Source of the DNA: GCA-2737665 sp044344795
Lineage (GTDB): Bacteria; Bacteroidota; Bacteroidia; Palsa-965
Direction: 5' to 3'
DNA length: 15,961 bases
Assembly (NCBI GenBank): GCA_044344795.1
Contig: JBIJCF010000049.1
Location: forward strand, 1 to 15,961
The first letter of the stretch is position 1. The number at the start of each line of letters is the position of its first letter. Under the pieces are notes generated by a model. That model was not told the DNA's origin, did not search any database, and was given only the letters and a program-made list of their open reading frames with translations. The position numbers and the translations under genes are program-made. Below, piece by piece: positions 1 to 6,144 of the stretch.

Positions 1-1881
1 TGTGAAACGACATTCATCAATACCATAATTTAATAATACAGGTCCTTTCTTCGGATCAACAAAGAGTCCCGCAGCTTTTGATAAAATGAAGTAGCCGTGT
101 GCCACACGACGCTCGAAAATGGTTCCTTCTAGAGAAGTAGCATCCATGTGTGCGTAAAAATTATCACCGCTAACGTTTGCGAAATTGGTAATGTCTGTTT
201 CTGTCACTGTATGTTTCGCAGTAATTACTGTTTCTCCGATTTCCAAATCTTCAAAATACTGACGGAACGGATGTACATCTTTTTCAACATATTTCGCACC
301 GTACATATACTGATTAGTAACCGCGGTTAGCATATCCGGAGATCCTTGAATTGCTGTGCGTTGCAGGTAATGCATCACACCTCGTTTTCCACCCATTTCT
401 TCCCCTCCGCCGGCACGTCCAGGTCCGCCATGCACCAGCAAAGGCATTGGTGAACCATGTCCTGTACTTTCTTTCGCACAATCAGCATTCAAAATATGAA
501 TACGTCCATGCATGTGAGCTGCACCCAACACGTAATGACGCGCTTCTTTAGTATCAGCGGTAACGATAGAAGAAACCAACGATCCTTTGCCCATACGTGC
601 CAGCTCAATAGCTTCATCAGCTGTTTTGTATGGCATCAACGTACTTACAGGACCGAATGCCTCTATGTCATGACAGTCGGTGTTTTTAAACGGATTTTCA
701 TTTAAGAAAACAACCGGAGGCATAAATGCTCCTTTATTCTTATCTGCTCCTTTTACTTCGTAGTTTTCGAAATCACCAATGATCATTTTTTGGGTCTTCG
801 AAAGCTGTTCTACTTTCTCCATCACTTCCTGACGTTGAGAGATACCCGCCAAGCTTCCCATGCGAACGCCCTCCACATTAGGATCTCCGATGATGGTCTG
901 ACTCAACCGTTTATTCAATGCTACGCGTACTGTATCTACTTTATTTTCCGGAACGATTATACGACGCACAGCAGTACATTTTTGACCTGCTTTTGTGGTC
1001 ATTTCACGAACAACTTCTTTGATGAAAATGTCAAATTCGACATGAGCAGGTTCAACGTGATTACCGAGAATGATACAATTCAAAGAATCGGCTTCCATGT
1101 TAAAAGGAACAGACTCGTTGATAATGGTTGGATTCGATTTTAACATGCGTCCTGTAGCGGCAGAACCTGTAAATGTTACAACGTCCTGGTTGATGGCATG
1201 ATCCAGCAAGCCATTCGCAGAACCGCATATGAGTTGTAAAGCACCTTCCGGTAAAATTCCCGAAGCAGCAATTTCACGCACCACTGCTTCGGTAAGGAAA
1301 GAAGTTAACGTTGCAGGTTTAACGATTGCCGGAACACCTGCGAGCCAATTCACTGCAACCTTTTCAAGCATTCCCCAGACCGGGAAATTGAACGCATTGA
1401 TGTGCATCGCAACACCATGTTTCGGTGTACAAATGTGATGACCGATGAAAGTATTGCCCTTGGAGAGTTTTGCAATGTCTCCATCCACATAATATGTTTC
1501 ATTCGGAAACTGTCGGCGTAAAGAAGCATACGCAAATAAATTTCCGATACCACCTTCAATATCCACCCAACTATCCACTTTCGTAGCACCTGTAGCCCAG
1601 GAAATTCCGTAAAATTCATCTTTCTTACTCAGCAAATGCAAGGCTAAGGCACGCAGCATTCTTCCTCGCTCCTGAAAAGTTATACGACGTAAATTGGGAC
1701 CGCCTACTTGACGCGCAAAGTCCGTCATCGCTGCGAAATCCAGTCCTTTGCTACCGGCCATAGCGTATGGATCTCCGGTAATGGCATTGTACAATACCTG
1801 TCCGTCTCCATCTCCTTTAATCCATTTGCCTAGTGCGTAATTTTCAGTATGCTTTACGGAACGCTGTGTCGTCGTGCTCAT
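1..1881 (-). CDS. paaZ: Bifunctional PaaZ: oxepin-CoA hydrolase / semialdehyde dehydrogenase (C-terminus cut by window)
   Basis: In aerobic phenylacetate degradation PaaZ opens the oxepin-CoA ring with its MaoC-type hydratase domain and oxidises the resulting aldehyde with its NADP-dependent aldehyde dehydrogenase domain, in the cytoplasm. The frame is open from ATG at 1881 to base 1, giving 627 residues. The E. coli enzyme has about 680, so roughly 55 C-terminal residues lie outside. Residues 1 to about 530 are the dehydrogenase: catalytic Glu263 sits in NMEADSLN and nucleophile Cys302 in AGQKCTAVRR. The MaoC domain starts near 540 and carries the catalytic Asp/His pair in SGDNFYAHMD (Asp573, His578). 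The offsets from the E. coli residues (Glu256, Cys295, Asp561, His566) grow smoothly, which supports orthology. The gene is divergent from the DUF349 gene. Only a weak promoter-like match (TATCTTCA, minus strand, 1910-1917) is visible upstream. No other paa gene is in view. Confidence 0.93.
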   Translation of the reverse strand, partial: MSTTTQRSVKHTENYALGKWIKGDGDGQVLYNAITGDPYAMAGSKGLDFAAMTDFARQVGGPNLRRITFQERGRMLRALALHLLSKKDEFYGISWATGATKVDSWVDIEGGIGNLFAYASLRRQFPNETYYVDGDIAKLSKGNTFIGHHICTPKHGVAMHINAFNFPVWGMLEKVAVNWLAGVPAIVKPATLTSFLTEAVVREIAASGILPEGALQLICGSANGLLDHAINQDVVTFTGSAATGRMLKSNPTIINESVPFNMEADSLNCIILGNHVEPAHVEFDIFIKEVVREMTTKAGQKCTAVRRIIVPENKVDTVRVALNKRLSQTIIGDPNVEGVRMGSLAGISQRQEVMEKVEQLSKTQKMIIGDFENYEVKGADKNKGAFMPPVVFLNENPFKNTDCHDIEAFGPVSTLMPYKTADEAIELARMGKGSLVSSIVTADTKEARHYVLGAAHMHGRIHILNADCAKESTGHGSPMPLLVHGGPGRAGGGEEMGGKRGVMHYLQRTAIQGSPDMLTAVTNQYMYGAKYVEKDVHPFRQYFEDLEIGETVITAKHTVTETDITNFANVSGDNFYAHMDATSLEGTIFERRVAHGYFILSKAAGLFVDPKKGPVLLNYGIDECRFT

Positions 1882-1955
1882 GGTACAGAATTATATTTTT
1901 TAAGTGCTGTGAAGATACTAAACCTTACGCCTAAACCCGATTATACAGTCAATTT

Positions 1956-1970
1956 TTAATCTTCGATTAA
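1956..1970. repeat. 6-bp inverted repeat between divergent genes
   Basis: TTAATC and GATTAA flank a 3-base centre (TTC). It lies 75 bases upstream of the paaZ start and about 35 bases upstream of the DUF349 promoter core. It could be an operator half-site pair or a chance AT-rich palindrome. Nothing else in the window repeats it. Confidence 0.25.
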
Positions 1971-1983
1971 CGTTGTTATTTCC

Positions 1984-2012
1984 TTTGTTTGACTGAAAAA
2001 AACGTATTTTTG
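1984..2012 (+). promoter_or_regulatory. Bacteroidota-type promoter for the DUF349 gene
   Basis: The -7 element TATTTTTG (2005-2012) fits the TAnnTTTG consensus of the Bacteroidota primary sigma factor exactly. A TTTG at 1984-1987 lies 17 bases upstream, slightly closer than the usual -33 element. Transcription would begin near 2016-2020, about 60 bases before the chosen ATG. Confidence 0.6.
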
Positions 2013-2033
2013 CTCATAACTAAAATGTAATCT

Positions 2034-2060
2034 AACCTTGTCAATTGCGACAAGGTTTTT
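2034..2060 (+). promoter_or_regulatory. Leader hairpin with short T-run upstream of the DUF349 gene
   Basis: AACCTTG (2034-2040) and CAAGGTT (2051-2057) form a perfect 7-bp stem with a 10-base loop, followed at once by further T residues (five T in all at 2056-2060). It falls between the predicted transcription start and the ATG at 2080, so it lies in the 5' leader. It looks like a weak terminator or attenuator, or an mRNA-stabilising hairpin. It also argues against the TTG at 2038 as a start, because that codon lies in the stem. Confidence 0.45.
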
Positions 2061-2079
2061 CATTCTTATTCTAATCGAC

Positions 2080-3900
2080 ATGAGCGAGAATCTGATGAAC
2101 TCACAGCAGGACCAAGAATTGCACGAAGAAAATGCAACGATAGTTACCTCTGAACACGATGCGGCCGCTGAAGAAGTGCAGCAGACAGAAGACTTTACGG
2201 GTTGGGACAAAACACAGCTGCTAAACCGCATGAAAGAATGTCTGACTTCAAGCGACCTTGATTCAGTGCGCGGAACCGTTGCAAAATTAAAGGAGCTATT
2301 CCGTGAATTGGCGCGCGAAGAAATGGAGGCGAAGCGTCGTCAGTGGGAAGAAAATAAAGAAGGAGCTGATGATACATTCGAGCCTGCACCTGATGCGGTT
2401 GTGGAAGAGTTTGAAGAATCATTGCGAAAGTATAATCAGCAGCGTGCTGATCAGCGCAGACAGCGTGAAGTTGAACAAAACAGAAACTTGCAGAAGAAGC
2501 TGGAACTTATTGATGAGCTGAAGGCGTTGGCAGAAACCAGCGACAGCATGAATAAGGCATTCGAAAAGTTGCAGGACTTGCAGGCGCGTTGGCGAGAAGT
2601 TGGTCAAGTGCCTTCTGCACGCGTCAATGAATTGCGAAATACATGGCAGCATCACCAGGATCGTTTCTTTGATATGGTGAAAATTTCGCGTGAACTGCGA
2701 GAGTTGGATCATAAGAAAAATCAGGAGCTGAAAGAAGAGTTGATCGTCAAAGCAGAAGAGTTGGATCGTGAAGCTTCTGTGCGCCGTGCGTTGGACGTAT
2801 TGCATGAATTGCACGAAAGCTGGAAAGAAATTGGTCCTGCTGCAAAAGACATTAATGAGCAATTGTGGGAGCGCTTTAAAGCTGCTTCCGATAAAGTGCA
2901 CGACCGTAAGAAGGTGTTGCTAGAAGATGCAAAAGTGAAGCAGTTGGAGAATCTGGAGTTGAAGAAGGCGTTGTGCGTGAAAATGGAAGAGGAAGCAACT
3001 CACGATTATCAATCGCATAAAGATTGGCAGACTGCCACAGAGCGTGCGGACGCCATTTTTGAAGAGTGGAAAAAAATCGGTTTCGTTCCTAAAGAGGATG
3101 AAGATCAGACTTGGAAATGTTTCCGCGATGCACGATTGCAGTTGTTTAAAAAACGTGAAACGTTTTACGGTAAACAGCGTGAAGTATTCGATGCTAATTT
3201 GAAGTTGAAAATTGAATTATGTGAAAAGGCAGAAGCATTGACAACCAGCACAGATTGGAAGAATACTGCTAATCAATTGAAGAAGTTACAAGACGATTGG
3301 AAGAAAGTGGGACCTGTTCCTCGTAAACAATCGGACAAAGTTTGGAATCGTTTTAAGAAAGCGGCAGATACATTTTTTGATAATCGTTCTAAACATTTTG
3401 CAGAGAAAGACGCGGAATTTGCCGCTAATGCCGCCGTTCGCGAAGGTATTATTGCTGAAGCCGGTGCAACAGCTTTGCCTGATGATTTAGTTGAAGCGCG
3501 CAAGGTAATTGCAGCGTTGCAAGAGAAATGGTCACAAGCGCCGATGTCGCCGCGTAACGAACGTGAGCGATTGGATAATGCCTGGAAAACTGCAATGGAT
3601 GGTTTGTTCGATAAGCTGCGCGAAAAAGGAGGCGATGAAAAAACCATGCAACGTATTCGTGTGGAGCAGTTATCACAAACGGATAAAGGCCGTGATCAAT
3701 TGCGCCGCGAGCGCGGAGCGATTCAGGAGAAAATTAAAAAATTGGAATCGGAAATTAATACTTTGGAAACCAATTTAGGTTTCTTCGGAAAGTCGAAAGG
3801 CGCACAATCTATGGTTGCCGAATACCAGCAGAAAGTAGATAAAGCAAAAGAAGAGGTTGCAGCGCTACGTGTCCAGCTGAAAGCAATTCCGAGAGATTGA
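2080..3900 (+). CDS. DUF349-repeat coiled-coil protein
   Basis: A 606-residue, highly charged, helical cytoplasmic protein with no signal peptide or membrane span. An N-terminal acidic, Gln/Glu-rich stretch (1-40) precedes a tandem series of DUF349-type units. Each has a conserved W-x-x-[IV]-G core: WREVG at 171, WKEIG at 248, WKKIG at 330 and WKKVG at 407, plus a degenerate WSQAP at 484. The spacing of 77-82 residues shows true repeats. The units also share a later [FW]..[AF]..F[FK]..R pattern. The C-terminus (about 540-606) is a coiled coil containing NLGFFGKSKG, which I recall from Bacteroidota members. The family's function is not established. The frame opens at a TTG (2038), but ATG 2080 is preferred because it follows the promoter and leader hairpin at a normal distance; ATG 2095 is also possible. 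The gene looks monocistronic, ending at a hairpin terminator. Confidence 0.88.
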   Translation: MSENLMNSQQDQELHEENATIVTSEHDAAAEEVQQTEDFTGWDKTQLLNRMKECLTSSDLDSVRGTVAKLKELFRELAREEMEAKRRQWEENKEGADDTFEPAPDAVVEEFEESLRKYNQQRADQRRQREVEQNRNLQKKLELIDELKALAETSDSMNKAFEKLQDLQARWREVGQVPSARVNELRNTWQHHQDRFFDMVKISRELRELDHKKNQELKEELIVKAEELDREASVRRALDVLHELHESWKEIGPAAKDINEQLWERFKAASDKVHDRKKVLLEDAKVKQLENLELKKALCVKMEEEATHDYQSHKDWQTATERADAIFEEWKKIGFVPKEDEDQTWKCFRDARLQLFKKRETFYGKQREVFDANLKLKIELCEKAEALTTSTDWKNTANQLKKLQDDWKKVGPVPRKQSDKVWNRFKKAADTFFDNRSKHFAEKDAEFAANAAVREGIIAEAGATALPDDLVEARKVIAALQEKWSQAPMSPRNERERLDNAWKTAMDGLFDKLREKGGDEKTMQRIRVEQLSQTDKGRDQLRRERGAIQEKIKKLESEINTLETNLGFFGKSKGAQSMVAEYQQKVDKAKEEVAALRVQLKAIPRD

Positions 3901-3918
3901 TCAGTTATTTTATAAAGC

Positions 3919-3948
3919 AAAACGCCCGATGTTCTCGGGCGTTTTTTT
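3919..3948. terminator. Bidirectional rho-independent terminator
   Basis: CGCCCGA (3923-3929) pairs with TCGGGCG (3935-3941) around a 5-base loop. Flanking A4 (3919-3922) and T7 (3942-3948) extend the stem and supply a U-tract for plus-strand transcripts; the U-tract for minus-strand transcripts is shorter. It separates the convergent DUF349 gene and the 149-residue gene. The stop codon of the latter (3947-3949) touches the T-run. Confidence 0.9.
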
Positions 3949-4396
3949 ATTCCTCTTCATCCTCATCCGGAACAGGCAACTCATTCGGAAAATCTTTTTC
4001 CAGAATGTAAACTCCATTCAATGGATTTACCATTTCTTTCTTTCCTTTCAGAAACAAGAAGAAGTTTACATCGCCTGATTTGTTGACTGTTTTCTTCGTG
4101 TCTTTAATTAGTTTTCGTGACGCTGCAAATTGCGTAACTGTTCCGTCTTCATGTACACAGTTGATGACGGTCATTCCGGGAATAGCGTACACAAACGGGG
4201 TTTCCCCACGATATCCGCGCAATTCGTAGGTAGTATTGTTTTCGATTTTGAATTCGCGGACAGGTATAGTTACTTCAAACTGATCTTCCCAATTGTATAA
4301 GATATTGTCATCCGATTCTTTTCCTTCGTAATGACGATCTGCTACCTCTTGATCGAAATCCGGATTGACTTCTTTAACGGTTAATGTAACTTTCAT
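3947..4396 (-). CDS. Unrecognised acidic protein of 149 residues
   Basis: I do not recognise this family. It starts at ATG 4396 (MKVTLTVKEV), has no signal peptide or membrane segment, and reads as a small soluble, mostly beta protein with alternating hydrophobic and polar residues (for example FEVTIPVREFKI and NFFLFLKGKK). It ends in a strongly acidic tail (PDEDEEE). Only 22 bases separate it from the stop of the aldo/keto reductase on the same strand, so it is probably the second gene of that transcript. It is followed by the shared hairpin terminator. Codon use looks like that of its neighbours, and the intact frame with its own terminator makes it a credible gene. No function can be assigned from sequence alone. 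Confidence 0.8.
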   Translation of the reverse strand: MKVTLTVKEVNPDFDQEVADRHYEGKESDDNILYNWEDQFEVTIPVREFKIENNTTYELRGYRGETPFVYAIPGMTVINCVHEDGTVTQFAASRKLIKDTKKTVNKSGDVNFFLFLKGKKEMVNPLNGVYILEKDFPNELPVPDEDEEE

Positions 4397-4418
4397 AACA
4401 GTGTTACTTTGAATTCAA

Positions 4419-5456
4419 TTATTTTTTTCGGTGATTGAACGTTTTATCCTGAAAGCCACCAAACAATACCTGTCGAACACCTTCTCCCGCTAAAAAATCA
4501 TGCGGGAAACCAATATCAAATGCACTCACCTGATTCAAACGTGTCATTTGTTCGTCGGATAAGGTTGTATTCATACAAGCTATAGACTCTGCAATTTGCG
4601 CAGCTGAACGTGCTCCGATTACGGGAAATACTTGCGGATGTTTTTGCATCACCCATTTTAACGCTACGTGTGCAGGAGCACAATTATTCTCTCCTGCAAT
4701 TTTAACCACTTCTTGCGCTATCGCAACGCTCTTATCGTTCAAGCGTTTACTGCCTTCTTTCAAACGTTTGGGACTGCCGTTCTGATTTAAATATTTTCCG
4801 GTTAAGGCGCCGCCGGCAAGTGGTGCCCATGCAGTAACGGCTAAATCCAAATGATTTGCCATTGGAATTAAATCACGTTCTGCGTCGCGAGTAATTAAAC
4901 TATATTCAACTTGTATCCCCGCGAAAGCGCTCCAACCGCGCAACTCAGCCAATGTCTGCATTCTTGAAATTAACCACGCCGGTGTGTCAGAAATAGCGAT
5001 ATACATCACCTTACCACTTCGCACTAAATCATCCAGGCCACGCATCACTTCCTGTTCCGACGTAGTAAAATCCCATGCGTGCAGGTATAAAATGTCGATA
5101 CAATCCGTCTTCAATCGTTGCAAACTTCCTTCCACGCTTTGTATCATATTTTTGCGATGATTGCCGCCATCGTTTAATCTTCCCGATTTCGTGAATAGGG
5201 AATATTTTGTCGCTAATACGAGCTCATCGCGTCGTCCGCTTTCTTTTATGAATTCACCTAAAAACAATTCACTGGTGCCTTCCGTATAGCGATTCGCGGT
5301 ATCAATAAAGTTTCCACCCGCGTCTAAAAAGGTTTGAAAAATATTCCGACTCTCCTCTTTATTAGCGCCGTAACCCCATTCTTCACCCATAGTCATTGTT
5401 CCAAGACACAGCTCAGAAACGCGACATCCGGAATTGCCAAATAATTTGTACTGCAT
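4419..5456 (-). CDS. Aldo/keto reductase
   Basis: An NAD(P)H-dependent cytosolic oxidoreductase of 345 residues, the usual length for the TIM-barrel AKR family. The full catalytic tetrad is visible: Asp52 and Tyr57 in FIDTANRYTEG, Lys84 in LATKYS, and His126 in LYLHAW. The cofactor-binding C-terminal part has TAWAPLAGGALTGKY (about 208-222) and VIGARSAAQIAE (about 279-290). The start MQYKLFGNSG is the canonical first strand of YajO/YghZ-like family members, with no room for an upstream extension. A promoter-like TACCTTTA (minus strand, 5478-5485) gives a short leader. The gene is followed 22 bases later by the acidic 149-residue gene and is divergent from the small membrane protein. The substrate cannot be predicted; these enzymes often reduce aldehydes or sugar-derived ketones. 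Confidence 0.93.
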   Translation of the reverse strand: MQYKLFGNSGCRVSELCLGTMTMGEEWGYGANKEESRNIFQTFLDAGGNFIDTANRYTEGTSELFLGEFIKESGRRDELVLATKYSLFTKSGRLNDGGNHRKNMIQSVEGSLQRLKTDCIDILYLHAWDFTTSEQEVMRGLDDLVRSGKVMYIAISDTPAWLISRMQTLAELRGWSAFAGIQVEYSLITRDAERDLIPMANHLDLAVTAWAPLAGGALTGKYLNQNGSPKRLKEGSKRLNDKSVAIAQEVVKIAGENNCAPAHVALKWVMQKHPQVFPVIGARSAAQIAESIACMNTTLSDEQMTRLNQVSAFDIGFPHDFLAGEGVRQVLFGGFQDKTFNHRKK

Positions 5457-5477
5457 AGTTATCTTGTTAAGTTGAAG

Positions 5478-5485
5478 TAAAGGTA
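5478..5485 (-). promoter_or_regulatory. Promoter -7 element of the aldo/keto reductase
   Basis: On the minus strand this reads TACCTTTA, one base off TAnnTTTG, and lies 21 bases upstream of the ATG at 5456. No clear TTG -33 element is seen at the expected distance. The longer AAAGGTACA (5479-5487) mirrors TGTACCTTT (5550-5558), the promoter core on the other side of the intergenic region. Confidence 0.45.
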
Positions 5486-5551
5486 CATGATACGCGTAGA
5501 TGATAACTGTACCCTGTTATTATTCGGGTCAACAATCTGATGAACTGTTTG

Positions 5552-5559
5552 TACCTTTG
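5552..5559 (+). promoter_or_regulatory. Promoter -7 element of the small membrane protein
   Basis: TACCTTTG is an exact TAnnTTTG match. It ends 4 bases before ATG 5564, so transcription would start at or next to the start codon. That implies a leaderless or nearly leaderless mRNA, or that this match is not the functional promoter. A TTG -33 element is not evident. Confidence 0.45.
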
Positions 5560-5563
5560 TCGT

Positions 5564-5803
5564 ATGCAAGAGTTTTTCTTCACCGTTTTAACGATATGGG
5601 TGATTTGGCGTTTGTTCAGTGCTTTTTCTGAAAGCGGACTTACGGAGCGGAAAAATGTTTTCTATAAGAACGAACAGCACCATCACCATTATCATCAGGA
5701 TAAAAGAGAAGGTGAAGTTAAGGTGGAAGTGAAGTCCGAACCGGCTCGCAAATCGAAAGGTGATGCGGATGGTGAATATGTGGACTACGAGGAGATCAAA
5801 TAG
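5564..5803 (+). CDS. Small single-pass membrane protein, DUF4834-like
   Basis: A 79-residue protein with one N-terminal hydrophobic segment (about residues 4-20, FFFTVLTIWVIWRLFSA), then a charged cytoplasmic-type tail. The tail has a histidine cluster (QHHHHYHQ, residues 38-45), an alternating EVKVEVK stretch, and ends GEYVDYEEIK. That short membrane anchor plus terminal G[ED]YVD[FY]EEI motif is what I recall of the Bacteroidota family DUF4834, whose role is unknown. The frame could start earlier at ATG 5540, adding eight residues. ATG 5564 is chosen because the TACCTTTG promoter core lies inside that extension. The gene is divergent from the aldo/keto reductase and stands alone. The 3' end is about 200 bases before the next terminator. 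Confidence 0.7.
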   Translation: MQEFFFTVLTIWVIWRLFSAFSESGLTERKNVFYKNEQHHHHYHQDKREGEVKVEVKSEPARKSKGDADGEYVDYEEIK

Positions 5804-5876
5804 TAGTATCGGCTCAACCAATTATCCGTTCAATTCCTCCATTTGCCAATTGCATTCGCCACTTATTCAAAGTGTG

Positions 5877-5907
5877 TTGCGGACGGTATTTTCAACGTAT
5901 AGTTTTA
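5877..5907 (+). promoter_or_regulatory. Possible promoter inside the gene-free interval
   Basis: TTG (5877-5879), a 20-base spacer and TAGTTTTA (5900-5907) match the Bacteroidota -33/-7 arrangement, with one mismatch in the -7 element. The predicted start is near 5912, about 130 bases before the terminator. Confidence 0.3.
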
Positions 5908-5911
5908 AGTT

Positions 5912-6043
5912 ACAATTCTGGTTAAGGTGTTTGGCTGTAAGACGGCGCCCTCTGATTGTTAAAATCAAGGTTTCCCTGCTGTACCTGCAGTTGAAATTGA
6001 AACCGCCTCACTTTCCCAAAGTAAGAGGCGGTTTCGCATTTTT
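5912..6043 (+). ncRNA. Candidate small RNA of about 130 nt
   Basis: This is bounded by the promoter-like element above and a strong terminator. Internally it can form TGATT/AATCA (5953-5957 with 5963-5967, 5-base loop) and CTGC/GCAG around TGTACCT (about 5977-5990). It matches no RNA family I can name: it is not 5S rRNA, SRP RNA, tmRNA or a complete tRNA. The alternative is a long 3' untranslated region of the upstream gene. Confidence 0.25.
5999..6043 (+). terminator. Strong rho-independent terminator
   Basis: GAAACCGCCTC (5999-6009) pairs perfectly with GAGGCGGTTTC (6025-6035). An inner stem ACTTT/AAAGT closes on a CCC loop, with a 2-base AA bulge. A five-T run follows at 6039-6043. The T-run makes it oriented for plus-strand transcripts. 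It ends either the DUF4834-like mRNA or the candidate small RNA, and insulates the glycan operon. Confidence 0.88.
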
Positions 6044-6100
6044 ATCTCGGTGTTGATGCGTTAAATAAGCCAAAAAACGCTGTCGTCGCGAGTATTTTGA

Positions 6101-6108
6101 TAAATTTG
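6101..6108 (+). promoter_or_regulatory. Promoter -7 element of the glycan operon
   Basis: TAAATTTG is an exact TAnnTTTG match, 36 bases upstream of ATG 6145. No good TTG -33 is seen at the usual spacing. It is the only strong core found for the five genes that follow, and its place inside the longer open frame excludes the TTG start at 6097. Confidence 0.55.
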
Positions 6109-6144
6109 CGACATAACCGAACGACTGTTTTCACCATTCCATCT

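Larger units (their letters stand above)
5804..6144. other. Gene-free interval between the DUF4834-like gene and the glycan operon
   Basis: No convincing protein gene is present; the open frame 5760-6056 overlaps the DUF4834-like gene and has no family character. The interval holds a possible promoter (5877-5907), a strong hairpin terminator (5999-6043) and the operon promoter core (6101-6108). The stretch 5912-5998 may be a small RNA or simply the 3' untranslated region of the DUF4834-like mRNA. Confidence 0.6.

Noticed and set aside
790..1143. 117-codon plus-strand frame opposite paaZ.
   Set aside because: It is antisense to the catalytic dehydrogenase region of paaZ and has Cys/His/Phe-rich shadow composition.
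2038..2079. TTG-initiated extension of the DUF349 protein by 14 residues.
   Set aside because: The TTG is part of a leader hairpin stem and only about 20 bases from the predicted transcription start; ATG 2080 is better placed.
2419..2901. 160-codon minus-strand frame opposite the DUF349 gene.
   Set aside because: It is a shadow of the real gene, caused by its codon bias; it has no promoter and no recognisable family.
5940..5990. tRNA-Asn-like segment: TGAT/ATCA stem around TGTTAAA, with GTT in the anticodon position.
   Set aside because: There is no T-loop of the TTCGAAT type, no recognisable D-arm and no acceptor stem pairing, so it is not a tRNA gene.
5760..6056. 98-codon open frame overlapping the DUF4834-like gene and the terminator.
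   Set aside because: It runs through a strong terminator hairpin, overlaps a better gene in another frame and has no protein-family character.
6097..6144. TTG-initiated extension of the YfhO-like protein by 16 residues.
   Set aside because: The promoter core TAAATTTG (6101-6108) lies inside it, so it would not be transcribed as coding sequence.
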